A DNA stretch of 64,000 bases from Tenacibaculum holothuriorum (GTDB taxonomy: Bacteria > Bacteroidota > Bacteroidia > Flavobacteriales > Flavobacteriaceae). The stretch's first letter is position 1. Each line of letters opens with the position of its first letter. This document shows, piece after piece, positions 8,426-16,500 of the stretch. The translations under genes were made by a program, and so were the position numbers. The DNA lies in the NCBI RefSeq assembly GCF_002120225.1, contig NZ_LAPZ01000005.1:1-64000 (forward strand). Reading direction: 5' to 3'. Under the pieces are notes generated by a model. The model saw only the letters and a list, made by a program, of their open reading frames with translations. It ran no database searches and was not told where the DNA came from.

Positions 8426-9544
8426 ATGAAATTTATTGTATCTAGCTCTCAGTTATTAAAGCAACTACAAGTTTTAGGAGGAGTTATTAATAGTAATAAT
8501 ACATTACCAATCTTAGACAATTTTTTATTTGAATTATCTGAAAATCAACTAAAAGTTTCTGCTTCAGACTTAGAAACAACCATGAGTGCTGTGGTTGAAG
8601 TTGAAAGCACAGACACAAGCTCTATAGCTATTAATGCTCGATTATTACTAGATACTTTAAAGACATTTCCTGATCAACCTTTAACTTTCAAAACAGAAAG
8701 TGATAGCACTATTGAAATTATTTCTGAGCAAGGAAAGTATGATATGGCATATTTTAGTGGAGAAGAATTCCCTAAAGCTGTTGAGTTACCTTCACCAAGC
8801 AGCACAGAAGTTCCTTCTCACATCTTAGCAACTGCTATTTCAAAAACTATTTTTGCAGCAGGAAATGATGATTTACGACCAGTAATGAGTGGAGTTTTCT
8901 TTCAATTCAACTCTAAAGAATTGACTTTTGTTGCTACAGATGCTCATAAATTAGTAAAATATACAAGAACCGATGTGACTGCTGAAAAATCTGCAGAATT
9001 CATCATGCCTAAAAAACCTTTAAATCTATTAAAAGGAATTTTATCTGGTTCTGAAGAAAATGTAACGATTGAATATAACGATACAAATGCAAAATTTACT
9101 TTTGATAACGTTGTCTTAGTATGTCGTTTAATCGATGGAAAATACCCGAATTACGAAGCGGTTATTCCAAAGGAAAATCCAAACAAATTAACAGTAGATA
9201 GAGCTTCTTTCTTAAACTCTGTTAAACGTGTTTCTATTTTCTCTAGTAAAACAACACATCAAATTCGTTTAAAAATGGCAGGAACAGAATTAAATATTTC
9301 TGCTGAAGATTTAGATTACGCAAATAAAGCAGACGAACGTTTAAGTTGCGATTACCAAGGAGATGATATGCAAATTGGGTTTAACTCTCGTTTTTTAAGT
9401 GAAATGTTAAACAATTTAAGTGCTAACGATGTACAATTAGAAATGAGCTTACCTAACAGAGCAGGTATTTTAACCCCAATTGATGGTACTGAAGAAGGAG
9501 AACATGTTACAATGCTAGTTATGCCAGTAATGTTAAACAGCTAA
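8426..9544 (+). CDS. dnaN: DNA polymerase III beta subunit (sliding clamp)
   Basis: The ring-shaped dimer that tethers the replicative polymerase to DNA. 372 residues, standard length for a three-domain clamp; the start MKFIVSSSQLLKQLQVLGGVI and the end TMLVMPVMLNS match the family ends. Internal marks are ATDAHKL (about 171-177), the GKYPNYEAVIP stretch (about 240-250) and FNSRFLSEML (about 311-320). It has its own promoter box upstream and its own terminator downstream, so it is likely monocistronic. dnaA is not in this window. Confidence 0.98.
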   Translation: MKFIVSSSQLLKQLQVLGGVINSNNTLPILDNFLFELSENQLKVSASDLETTMSAVVEVESTDTSSIAINARLLLDTLKTFPDQPLTFKTESDSTIEIISEQGKYDMAYFSGEEFPKAVELPSPSSTEVPSHILATAISKTIFAAGNDDLRPVMSGVFFQFNSKELTFVATDAHKLVKYTRTDVTAEKSAEFIMPKKPLNLLKGILSGSEENVTIEYNDTNAKFTFDNVVLVCRLIDGKYPNYEAVIPKENPNKLTVDRASFLNSVKRVSIFSSKTTHQIRLKMAGTELNISAEDLDYANKADERLSCDYQGDDMQIGFNSRFLSEMLNNLSANDVQLEMSLPNRAGILTPIDGTEEGEHVTMLVMPVMLNS

Positions 9545-9568
9545 CATTTTTCTCTAAAATATATGATC

Positions 9569-9598
9569 AAAAACCACAACTTTGCGTTGTGGTTTTTT
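9569..9598 (+). terminator. Intrinsic terminator after dnaN
   Basis: AAAAACCACAAC (9569-9580) pairs with GTTGTGGTTTTTT (9586-9598) over a five-base loop, followed by a T-rich tail. Confidence 0.9.
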
Positions 9599-9700
9599 CT
9601 TTTTAACTGATAATCAAATATTAAGAATTTTGTTAACATCTTTCACTTTCATAAACCATAAATAATTGTAAATTTACCTCTTTCAAACTTTATAAAAATA

Positions 9701-10465
9701 ATGGGTAGAATTATTGCAATTGCAAATCAAAAAGGAGGTGTAGGTAAAACTACTACTACGGTAAATTTAGCTGCTTCTCTTGGTGTTCTAGAAAAAAAAG
9801 TATTATTAATTGATGCAGACCCACAGGCCAACGCCACTTCTGGCTTAGGCTTAGATGTTGAAAGTATTGAATTAGGTACATATCAGGTTTTAGAACACAC
9901 CATATCCCCTAAAGATGCAATTTTAAAAACCGATTCACCCAATGTAGATTTAATCCCCGCCCATATTGATTTAGTTGCCATCGAAATAGAATTGGTAGAT
10001 AAACAACAAAGAGAATACATGCTTAAAAATGCTTTACAAGAAGTAAAAGATGAGTATGACTATATTTTAATTGACTGTGCGCCTTCTTTAGGATTAATTA
10101 CATTAAACTCCCTTGTGGCAGCAGATTCGGTTATTATTCCAATTCAATGTGAATATTTTGCTTTAGAAGGATTAGGTAAATTATTAAACACAATTAAAAG
10201 TGTTCAGAAAATTCACAATCAAAGTTTAGAGATTGAAGGATTATTGTTAACCATGTTCGATGCTCGTTTACGACTATCTAACCAAGTAGTTGAAGAAGTT
10301 AGAAAACACTTTAGCTCTATGGTTTTTGAAACCGTTGTACACAGAAACATTCGTTTAAGTGAAGCACCAAGTTACGGTGAAAGTATAATTTCTTACGATG
10401 CTACCAGTAAAGGTGCGGTAAATTACTTAAATTTGGCGAACGAAATCTTAAATAAAAACGCGTAA
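9701..10465 (+). CDS. parA: ParA/Soj chromosome partitioning ATPase
   Basis: Chromosome segregation ATPase that works with ParB on parS. 254 residues starting at an ATG; the deviant Walker [11 protein letters not shown] is at 11-20 (signature K11 and K16), DADPQ at 38-42, and the Walker B region [11 protein letters not shown] at about 120-130. First gene of a tightly spaced set parA-parB-DUF5683-(small ORF)-dapB-lepB-wbqC, a familiar flavobacterial order. TAAATTTA at 9669-9676 is a near-consensus -7 box. Confidence 0.97.
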   Translation: MGRIIAIANQKGGVGKTTTTVNLAASLGVLEKKVLLIDADPQANATSGLGLDVESIELGTYQVLEHTISPKDAILKTDSPNVDLIPAHIDLVAIEIELVDKQQREYMLKNALQEVKDEYDYILIDCAPSLGLITLNSLVAADSVIIPIQCEYFALEGLGKLLNTIKSVQKIHNQSLEIEGLLLTMFDARLRLSNQVVEEVRKHFSSMVFETVVHRNIRLSEAPSYGESIISYDATSKGAVNYLNLANEILNKNA

Positions 10466-10470
10466 TTTTA

Positions 10471-11358
10471 ATGGCAAAAGCAACTAAAAAACAAGCTTTA
10501 GGTAGAGGATTATCTGCATTATTAAAAGAAACTGCTGATGTAAATTCTGCAGAAGATAAAAATGCTGATAAATTAGTAGGTAATATTGTTGAAATCAGTA
10601 TTGACTCTATTGACGTAAATCCTTTTCAACCAAGAACTTATTTTGATGAAGAAGCATTACGCGAATTAGCAAGCTCTATTAAAGAACTTGGTGTTATTCA
10701 GCCAATAACCGTTCGAAAGTTAGAGAGTAACAAATTTCAATTAGTATCTGGTGAACGCCGTTTTAGAGCTTCAAAATTAATAGGAAACAAAACTATTCCT
10801 GCATATATTCGTTTAGCTAACGATCAAGAAATGCTTGAAATGGCTATTGTTGAAAACATTCAACGTAAGAACTTAGATCCTATTGAAGTTGCTCTTTCAT
10901 ACCAACGTTTAATTGACGAAATTAACCTTACTCAAGAAGAAATGAGTATTCGTGTTGGTAAAAAAAGATCAACAATCACCAACTATTTACGTTTATTAAA
11001 ATTAGATCCAATCATTCAAACAGGAATGAGAGATGGGTTTATTTCTATGGGACATGGTCGTGCTTTAATCAATGTAGATAGCACAATCGATCAATTAAAC
11101 ATTTACGAAAAAATACTAAGAGATAAGTTATCGGTTCGTCAAACAGAAGAGTTAGTTAAAAACTTAAAAGCTGGTACAGTAACTAAAACAGCTAAGAAAA
11201 AAGCGTTACCTAAATACATTTCTGAAAGTGTTAAAGGAATGAGTGAATACTTTGGTAACAAAGTAGACGTTACTGTAAATAATAGAGGGAAAGGAAAAAT
11301 ATCTATCTCTTTTACTTCTGAAGAAGATTTTAACCGTATTAAAAATTTACTAAAGTAA
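10471..11358 (+). CDS. parB: ParB/Spo0J chromosome partitioning protein
   Basis: CTP-dependent DNA clamp that loads at parS. 295 residues starting at an ATG. The opening ALGRGLSALL is the ParA-stimulating peptide typical of chromosomal ParB; the CTP-binding GERRFRA motif is at 94-100, ENIQR at 128-132, and a helix-turn-helix (TQEEMSIRVGKKRSTITNYL) is at about 154-173. The carboxy-terminal dimer domain ends FNRIKNLLK. The gene starts five bases after parA. No parS-like 16-mer was recognised in the window by eye. Confidence 0.97.
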   Translation: MAKATKKQALGRGLSALLKETADVNSAEDKNADKLVGNIVEISIDSIDVNPFQPRTYFDEEALRELASSIKELGVIQPITVRKLESNKFQLVSGERRFRASKLIGNKTIPAYIRLANDQEMLEMAIVENIQRKNLDPIEVALSYQRLIDEINLTQEEMSIRVGKKRSTITNYLRLLKLDPIIQTGMRDGFISMGHGRALINVDSTIDQLNIYEKILRDKLSVRQTEELVKNLKAGTVTKTAKKKALPKYISESVKGMSEYFGNKVDVTVNNRGKGKISISFTSEEDFNRIKNLLK

Positions 11359-11360
11359 TA

Positions 11361-11939
11361 TTGCATACTTTACGAAACATATTAATAATAACTGCTGTCT
11401 TTTTGTGTCAACTAAGTTTTGCTCAAAAAGACAGTACTCGTATTAAAGCTAAACAGTTACAAATAGTTCCAGAATACAATCCGTTGTCTCCTTCGAAAGC
11501 AGCATTTTATTCGGCTATTTTACCTGGAGCTGGTCAAATTTACAACAATCGTTATTGGTGGCAACTTCCTGCTATTTATGGTGGACTTGTATTTTTTACT
11601 TACCAATACATTGATAATGATAACCAATACGACAGATATAGAACTGCTTTCAAATTAAGAAGTCAAGGATTACCCGATGAATTTAATGGTTTAAATGGAA
11701 ATCCGAACATATCCACTGCTGGTTTAGAAAACGCTCAAAAAGTACTACGAAAAAACAGAGATTTATCATTATTAGGAGCAGTAGTCGTCTACGTTTTACA
11801 AATTGTTGAAGCAAGTGTTAGAGCACATCTTTTACAATTTGAGACCAATGATAATCTTTCTATAAGCCCTACAGTTACTCCAGACCCTATGCTGGTAGAA
11901 GCTCCAAAAGTAGGATTTAGATTAAAATATTCTTTTTAA
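11361..11939 (+). CDS. DUF5683 family membrane/secreted protein
   Basis: 192 residues. It starts at a TTG two bases after the parB stop, the only start that gives the clear signal peptide (LRNILIITAVFLCQLSFAQ). The mature part contains the family segment AAFYSAILPGAGQIYNNRYW (about 47-66) with two short hydrophobic segments around 70-85 and 138-155. DUF5683 proteins are nearly always found between parB and dapB in flavobacteria; the biochemical role is unknown to me. A protein at the inner membrane or periplasm is inferred. Confidence 0.85.
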   Translation: MHTLRNILIITAVFLCQLSFAQKDSTRIKAKQLQIVPEYNPLSPSKAAFYSAILPGAGQIYNNRYWWQLPAIYGGLVFFTYQYIDNDNQYDRYRTAFKLRSQGLPDEFNGLNGNPNISTAGLENAQKVLRKNRDLSLLGAVVVYVLQIVEASVRAHLLQFETNDNLSISPTVTPDPMLVEAPKVGFRLKYSF

Positions 11940-12026
11940 ATGAAACGAGCATCCGAAGTTTTTTTCACACAGTGGAATCAAAATAAGCGAGTTACATGTG
12001 TATCATTTAAAAAAATAAAATTATAA
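11940..12026 (+). CDS. Possible 28-residue small ORF between DUF5683 gene and dapB
   Basis: An ATG directly follows the TAA of the DUF5683 gene and opens 28 codons (beginning MKRASEVFFTQWNQN, ending KKIKL) that stop four bases before the dapB ATG. The fit to the gap and the basic, aromatic content suggest a translated operon peptide, but no homologue is known to me and the length allows chance. Confidence 0.35.
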   Translation: MKRASEVFFTQWNQNKRVTCVSFKKIKL

Positions 12027-12030
12027 ACAC

Positions 12031-12735
12031 ATGAAAATAGCCTTACTTGGTTACGGAAGAATGGGTAAAGAAATTGAAAAAATTGCTTTACAAAGAGGTC
12101 ATGAAATTGTAATAAAATCTTCCGGCAAAGAAACTTATGATATTACTGAAGCAGATGTAGCAATTGATTTTAGCATCCCTTTATCGGCGTATAAAAATAT
12201 TAGTAATTGTATTAACAACAACATCCCTGTAATTTCAGGAACCACAGGTTGGTTAGATAAATACAACGACATTGTTTCACTTTGCAATCAAAAAAATGGA
12301 GCTTTTATTTACGCTTCTAACTTCAGTTTAGGAGTCAATATCTTTTTTGAGCTAAACAATCAATTAGCAAAAATGATGGATACACTTGAGGAATACAATG
12401 TTTCTATCGAAGAAATTCATCATATAAAAAAATTAGATGCTCCAAGTGGTACTGCCATTACTTTAGCCGAAGGAATTATTGAGAATTCAAAAGAAATAAA
12501 CGAGTGGAGTTTACTACCCGAAACGAAAGATAATGCCGTTCCTATTACAGCTGTAAGAACTCCAGAAGTTCCTGGAACTCATACAATATCTTACGATTCA
12601 GAAATAGATTCTATTGAAATTAAACATACAGCTCATAACCGAAAAGGATTTGCACTAGGTGCAGTTGTTGCTGCCGAATGGCTAGTTGGAAAAACTGGAG
12701 TTTTTACGATGAAAGATGTGTTAAACATAGGTTAA
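12031..12735 (+). CDS. dapB: 4-Hydroxy-tetrahydrodipicolinate reductase
   Basis: Reduces the dihydrodipicolinate precursor with NAD(P)H in the lysine/diaminopimelate pathway. The 234 residues show the nucleotide loop GYGRMGKE at 7-14, SGTTGW at 69-74, and the catalytic segment EIHHIKKLDAPSGTA at 128-142 with H130/H131 and K133/K134. The length is short compared with E. coli (273) but usual in Bacteroidota. It is followed 61 bases later by lepB in the same direction and provides meso-DAP for peptidoglycan. Confidence 0.97.
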   Translation: MKIALLGYGRMGKEIEKIALQRGHEIVIKSSGKETYDITEADVAIDFSIPLSAYKNISNCINNNIPVISGTTGWLDKYNDIVSLCNQKNGAFIYASNFSLGVNIFFELNNQLAKMMDTLEEYNVSIEEIHHIKKLDAPSGTAITLAEGIIENSKEINEWSLLPETKDNAVPITAVRTPEVPGTHTISYDSEIDSIEIKHTAHNRKGFALGAVVAAEWLVGKTGVFTMKDVLNIG

Positions 12736-12796
12736 AACACGTAACAAAATAATATTTAAGACACTAATACTCTCAAAAGAATAAAATATAGGAATT

Positions 12797-14377
12797 ATGA
12801 CATTTACCGAATGGTTTTTAGTTTTTCTACTACTACAAGTAATTCACTTTTTAGGTACTTGGAAATTATATATAAAAGCAGGAAGAAAAGCTTGGGAAGC
12901 AGCCATACCTGTTTATAATGCTATTGTATTAATGCAAATAATAAATCGCCCAAAATGGTGGGTTATTTTATTATTTATTCCAATAGTAAACCAACTAATG
13001 TTTCCAATAATTTGGATAGAAACCTGTAGAAGTTTCGGTTTTAATCAAAGAAAAGATACGCTCTTAGCTATATTTACTCTTGGTTTATATATTTATTATA
13101 TAAACTATGCTACTGATGCAAAATATATTGAAGACCGTAGCTTACAACCAAGAACAGCTTTAGGAGAATGGGTGAGCTCTATTGCATTTGCAGTTATCGC
13201 TGCAACTTTAGTGCATACTTATTTTATGCAACCTTACACAATACCTACCTCGTCTTTAGAAAAAACATTATGGGTAGGAGATTTCTTATTTGTTAGTAAG
13301 TTTCACTACGGAGCTCGTGTACCAATGACAACCGTTTCTACACCAATGGCTCATGATACTATTCCTGGTTTAGGAGTTAAATCATTCCTTTCTGATGATA
13401 AAAATAAAAACGGATTGTTAAATAAATTATCACTTCCGTATTTAAGATTACCTGGACTTCAAAAAATTAAAAGAAACGAAATTGTAGTATTCAGTTGGCC
13501 ATCAGACACCTTAAACTTAATGTGGGGTGACAAATCTGGAAAAGCAACCTACAAACCAATAGACAAGCGTACAAACTACGTAAAACGTTGCGTAGGTATA
13601 CCAGGAGATAGTTTAGAGGTTAGAGATGGTTATGTTTATATAAACGGAAAGAGAACTGTTTTACCAGACAGAGCTAAACCACAATGGCACTTTTTAGTGG
13701 ATACTGATGGTGAAAAGTTTTCTAGAGGAGCAATACAGCGCTATAATATAAGAGAAGGGTTTATAAGAAAAAATGGAACTTACTTATTAAACCTTACTGA
13801 TGAAGAAGCTGCTGATATGAAGAACAATCCGATTGTTAAAAGTATTGAAAAGCAAATTCAACCAAAAGGAACTTACGACCAATCTGTTTTTCCACACGAT
13901 CCAAGATATGCTTGGTCTAACGATAACTTTGGCCCTATTTACATTCCTAAAAAAGGAGCTACAGTTGAGTTAAATGCTAAAACAATTCCTTTTTATGAGC
14001 AAATTATTCGTAGATATGAAGGAAATGATTTAGAATTCGTTGGAGACGATATTTATATCAACGGAAAAAAGACCGACACATATACTTTTAAGCAAGATTA
14101 TTATTGGATGATGGGTGATAACCGTCAACGCTCTTTAGATGCTCGTAACTGGGGTTATGTTCCTTTTGATCATGTTGTAGGTAAACCTGTTATGATTTGG
14201 CTAAGTTGGGATGCAGATGCACCGAATTTTTTAGCTAAACTACAGTCTATTCGTTGGGATAGAATGTTTACTACTGTTCACGGTTCTGGAAAACCAGTTT
14301 CTTATTTATGGGTAGTCATTTTATTAATATTCGGTTATACAATTTATAGTTTTAGAAAAGGTAAAGAGAAAAAATAA
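12797..14377 (+). CDS. lepB: Signal peptidase I, large Bacteroidota form
   Basis: Cleaves signal peptides of exported proteins at the inner membrane. At 526 residues it is far longer than typical enzymes. Residues 1-115 are a multi-helix membrane domain (DUF5684-like), the peptidase starts near 122, and catalytic S153 is in IPTSSLEKTL. The general base is K263 in YVKRCVGIPGDSL, and MGDNRQRSLDARNWG near residue 465 is the box-E motif. A final membrane helix (YLWVVILLIFGYTIYSF) ends the protein. The stop overlaps the ATG of the next gene by one base (TAATG). Confidence 0.96.
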   Translation: MTFTEWFLVFLLLQVIHFLGTWKLYIKAGRKAWEAAIPVYNAIVLMQIINRPKWWVILLFIPIVNQLMFPIIWIETCRSFGFNQRKDTLLAIFTLGLYIYYINYATDAKYIEDRSLQPRTALGEWVSSIAFAVIAATLVHTYFMQPYTIPTSSLEKTLWVGDFLFVSKFHYGARVPMTTVSTPMAHDTIPGLGVKSFLSDDKNKNGLLNKLSLPYLRLPGLQKIKRNEIVVFSWPSDTLNLMWGDKSGKATYKPIDKRTNYVKRCVGIPGDSLEVRDGYVYINGKRTVLPDRAKPQWHFLVDTDGEKFSRGAIQRYNIREGFIRKNGTYLLNLTDEEAADMKNNPIVKSIEKQIQPKGTYDQSVFPHDPRYAWSNDNFGPIYIPKKGATVELNAKTIPFYEQIIRRYEGNDLEFVGDDIYINGKKTDTYTFKQDYYWMMGDNRQRSLDARNWGYVPFDHVVGKPVMIWLSWDADAPNFLAKLQSIRWDRMFTTVHGSGKPVSYLWVVILLIFGYTIYSFRKGKEKK

Positions 14378-14994
14378 TGGCAATTTTTATACCTACCTAC
14401 TTTTCCCCCATTGCTCAATATGCAGCTATTTTCAAAGAGAATGAAGTTGTTTTTGAAGTAGAAGATAACTTTCAAAAACAAACCTATAGAAATCGTTGTT
14501 ATATTTACGGTGCTAATGGAAAACTATCGTTAAACATTCCTATTAAGCATCAAACTACGGAAGGGAGAAAGAAGTCAAAAGACACTTTAGTAGAAAATGA
14601 TTTCCCTTGGCAACAACAACATTATAAATCCTTACAAAGTGCTTATAGAGCTTCTCCTTTCTTTGAATTTTACGAAGATGATTTGCAATCTATTTTCAAC
14701 AAAAAATACAAGTATCTTCAAGATGTAAATATTGATACTTTTTTATTTATTACTGATGCTTTAGAACTTTCTCAAAAATTTAAAAAGACATCAGAATACA
14801 TAATGGATATTGATAATGACTACAGAAGTTTAGCCATCGCTAAAAAAGGAGTTGAAATTGATATGGACAACTACATCCAAATGTTTGATGACAAATTTGG
14901 TTTTATTCCAAACCTATCTATTTTAGATTTACTTTTTATGGAAGGACCAAATACAGTTAGCTTTTTAGAGAAAATTAATGTAAATTTGAGATAG
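14377..14994 (+). CDS. WbqC family protein
   Basis: 205 residues, start overlapping the lepB stop (TAATG). The sequence YFSPIAQYAAIFK, the ETDNFQ-like EVEDNFQKQTYRNR, LSLNIPIKH, and LQSAYRASPFFEFYEDDL are the conserved blocks of the WbqC/DUF family, named for a gene in polysaccharide clusters and thought to act as an enzyme in sugar modification. In flavobacteria it is regularly the last gene of the lepB operon, so a housekeeping role is likely; the reaction is not known to me. The last codons carry a -7 like TAAATTTG at 14981-14988 for the next gene. Confidence 0.85.
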   Translation: MAIFIPTYFSPIAQYAAIFKENEVVFEVEDNFQKQTYRNRCYIYGANGKLSLNIPIKHQTTEGRKKSKDTLVENDFPWQQQHYKSLQSAYRASPFFEFYEDDLQSIFNKKYKYLQDVNIDTFLFITDALELSQKFKKTSEYIMDIDNDYRSLAIAKKGVEIDMDNYIQMFDDKFGFIPNLSILDLLFMEGPNTVSFLEKINVNLR

Positions 14995-15018
14995 ACTCAA
15001 CTTTACCTACACTCTAAA

Positions 15019-15594
15019 ATGGAACTTTTTAAAACTTTTGTACGTGACATTTATCCTGTTACCGCTAACTCTTTAAATAAACTTCAAGAGCTTGTTCAAA
15101 TAAATGAATACAAAAAAGGAGAACATGTTGTTAAACTAGAGCAAACTCCTAATAAATTTTATATTTTATTTGAGGGTGTTATTAGATCTTTTTTTACAGA
15201 TATAGAAGGAAAAGAACACACAAAGACTATTTATACTCCCATTATGACTTCTGGTAATTTAAGTGCTTTAATACAAAAAACTCCTTCAACACTTATTTAC
15301 GAATGCTTAACAGATTGTAAAATATTTGAAGGTGATTACTATTCTTTTTTAGAACTATCTCAAAAACATCACGATATTACAATTTTTCATTATAAAATTT
15401 TGCAAAGTATATATATAAGAGAAGAGTCTAAAATCTTAGAATTATCTATGTTAAATGCCACTGACAGATACAAAAAACTAAAAGAACGTTTTCCTAAGAT
15501 AGATAACTTAATCAATCAATATCATATTGCTTCTTATTTAAACATTAGCCCTGTACAGTTAAGTAGAATTAAAAAGAACTTACTTTTAAACTAA
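15019..15594 (+). CDS. Crp/Fnr family transcriptional regulator (copy 1)
   Basis: 191 residues starting at an ATG 24 bases after the WbqC stop. Residues about 25-115 are a cyclic-nucleotide-binding beta roll (NKFYILFEGVIRSFFTD), followed by a long dimer helix, and the end (YHIASYLNISPVQLSRIKK, about 169-187) is a winged helix recognition segment. There are no cysteines arranged for an Fe-S cluster and no haem motif, so the ligand is unknown. A paralogue with the same length lies 219 bases downstream; a possible small RNA is between them. Confidence 0.88.
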   Translation: MELFKTFVRDIYPVTANSLNKLQELVQINEYKKGEHVVKLEQTPNKFYILFEGVIRSFFTDIEGKEHTKTIYTPIMTSGNLSALIQKTPSTLIYECLTDCKIFEGDYYSFLELSQKHHDITIFHYKILQSIYIREESKILELSMLNATDRYKKLKERFPKIDNLINQYHIASYLNISPVQLSRIKKNLLLN

Positions 15595-15602
15595 GACACA
15601 TA

Positions 15603-15616
15603 TTAACATATGTTAA
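15603..15616. promoter_or_regulatory. Crp/Fnr-type palindrome TTAACATATGTTAA
   Basis: A perfect 14-bp palindrome of form TTAAC-N4-GTTAA, the same 5-4-5 layout as classical Crp/Fnr sites, lying eight bases after the stop of Crp/Fnr copy 1. Its centre (15609.5) is about 42 bases before the start expected from the TAAATTTG box at 15639-15646, the class II activator position. Confidence 0.45.
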
Positions 15617-15651
15617 TGCGTTACACCTATACAGCCTTTAAATTTGCAATA

Positions 15652-15728
15652 ATTAATAGGTTTTTCTCAAAACACTTGTAAAAGTGTTGTTTAGAGGCAG
15701 GTTTAACACTTGTTTTAGCCTGCCTTTT
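15652..15728 (+). ncRNA. Candidate small RNA between the Crp/Fnr paralogues
   Basis: Downstream of TAAATTTG (15639-15646) a 75-80 base transcript would contain a hairpin AACACTT/AAGTGTT (15671-15688) and end in a terminator, AGGCAGG (15695-15701) with CCTGCCT (15719-15725) and a short T run. The sequence AACACTTGT occurs both in the first hairpin and in the terminator loop, so alternative pairing is possible. No open reading frame is seen in it. Expression is not shown. Confidence 0.45.
15695..15728 (+). terminator. Terminator hairpin of the 15.65-kb unit
   Basis: AGGCAGG pairs with CCTGCCT over a 17-base loop and is followed by TTTT. The T run is short, so termination may be moderate. Confidence 0.6.
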
Positions 15729-15813
15729 GCATTAATAAAACATTAATTGAAACTTTAACATTGTTTATATCTTAATTAATAGTTAAATTCGTTATGAGAA
15801 CAACCTATTAATT

Positions 15814-16389
15814 ATGAATAATGACATACGTCTCTTCATAGGTAAATTTTTAGATTTACCTGAAGAGATCATTACTGTGTTCGAAAATTTAGTCGAATAC
15901 ACAGAGCTACCTCCTATGTCGTACCTAGCTAAAACTGGGGAGTATTCTACAGATTTTTTTATTGTAAAATCTGGGATTGTAAGATCGTACTATCTAAATA
16001 ACGACGGAAAAGAAAACACAAGGGCCTTATTTATACCTGGCTATGTTACAGGACCAACATCAGCTATGATGCGTAACATTCCTTCTGAATTAAACTATCA
16101 AACATTAACTAAAGTTACAGGCTATAGAGGAAACTTTCACGAATTAATAAAGCTTACTGAAAAACATCATGAACTGGCTCTATTTTACGTAAAAACATTA
16201 GAAGACGCTTTTTTAAAAGCAGAAAAAATTATTTTAGACATATCTACACTCAATGCGACAGAACGTTATACAGCGTTAAGAGAAAAGATTCCTAATATAG
16301 ATAACATACTAGCTCAAAAATATATTGCTTCTTATTTAAACATCACTCCTGTTCAATTAAGTAGAATACGAAAAAAAATGTATTTGTAA
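15814..16389 (+). CDS. Crp/Fnr family transcriptional regulator (copy 2)
   Basis: 191 residues starting at an ATG; the layout is the same as copy 1 with a beta-roll (TDFFIVKSGIVRSYYLNNDGKEN, about 46-68), a dimer helix, and a closing helix-turn-helix YIASYLNITPVQLSRIRKK (about 171-189). The two copies share the ASYLNI.PVQLSRI end and an NATERY/NATDRY segment, so they are a tandem duplication that has diverged in the sensor half. A half-palindrome TTAACATTGTTTAT lies at 15755-15768 upstream, compatible with cross- or self-regulation. The ligand is unknown. Confidence 0.88.
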   Translation: MNNDIRLFIGKFLDLPEEIITVFENLVEYTELPPMSYLAKTGEYSTDFFIVKSGIVRSYYLNNDGKENTRALFIPGYVTGPTSAMMRNIPSELNYQTLTKVTGYRGNFHELIKLTEKHHELALFYVKTLEDAFLKAEKIILDISTLNATERYTALREKIPNIDNILAQKYIASYLNITPVQLSRIRKKMYL

Positions 16390-16394
16390 TTTTT

Positions 16395-16426
16395 TTTGGA
16401 AATTTTAAAAAAGCATCATATATTTA
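16395..16426 (+). promoter_or_regulatory. Candidate promoter of the 16.4-kb small RNA
   Basis: TTTG at 16395-16398, 20 bases, then TATATTTA at 16419-16426, one base from the TAnnTTTG consensus. The expected start is near 16432, exactly at the foot of the first hairpin. Confidence 0.45.
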
Positions 16427-16431
16427 CCGCT

Positions 16432-16500
16432 CGAAATATTCCCCTTATAGTATTTCGCCCTCTAAAAGACTTGTATCCCCTTAAAAGCAAGTCTTTTTTT
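16432..16500 (+). ncRNA. Candidate two-hairpin small RNA with CCCCUUA loops
   Basis: Hairpin 1 is CGAAATA (16432-16438) with TATTTCG (16451-16457) and a 12-base loop TTCCCCTTATAG. Hairpin 2 is a terminator, AAAAGACTTG (16464-16473) with CAAGTCTTTT (16488-16497), loop TATCCCCTTAAAAG, then a T run. Both loops present CCCCUUA. The terminator also abuts the stop of the convergent flippase gene, so the alternative is a plain bidirectional terminator plus a chance hairpin. Bases 16476-16485 are perfectly complementary to 31131-31140. Confidence 0.45.
16464..16500. terminator. Bidirectional terminator between Crp/Fnr copy 2 and flippase
   Basis: A ten-base-pair stem AAAAGACTTG/CAAGTCTTTT with a 14-base loop and T runs on both sides serves convergent transcription. 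The T run on the plus strand overlaps the flippase stop codon. Confidence 0.85.
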
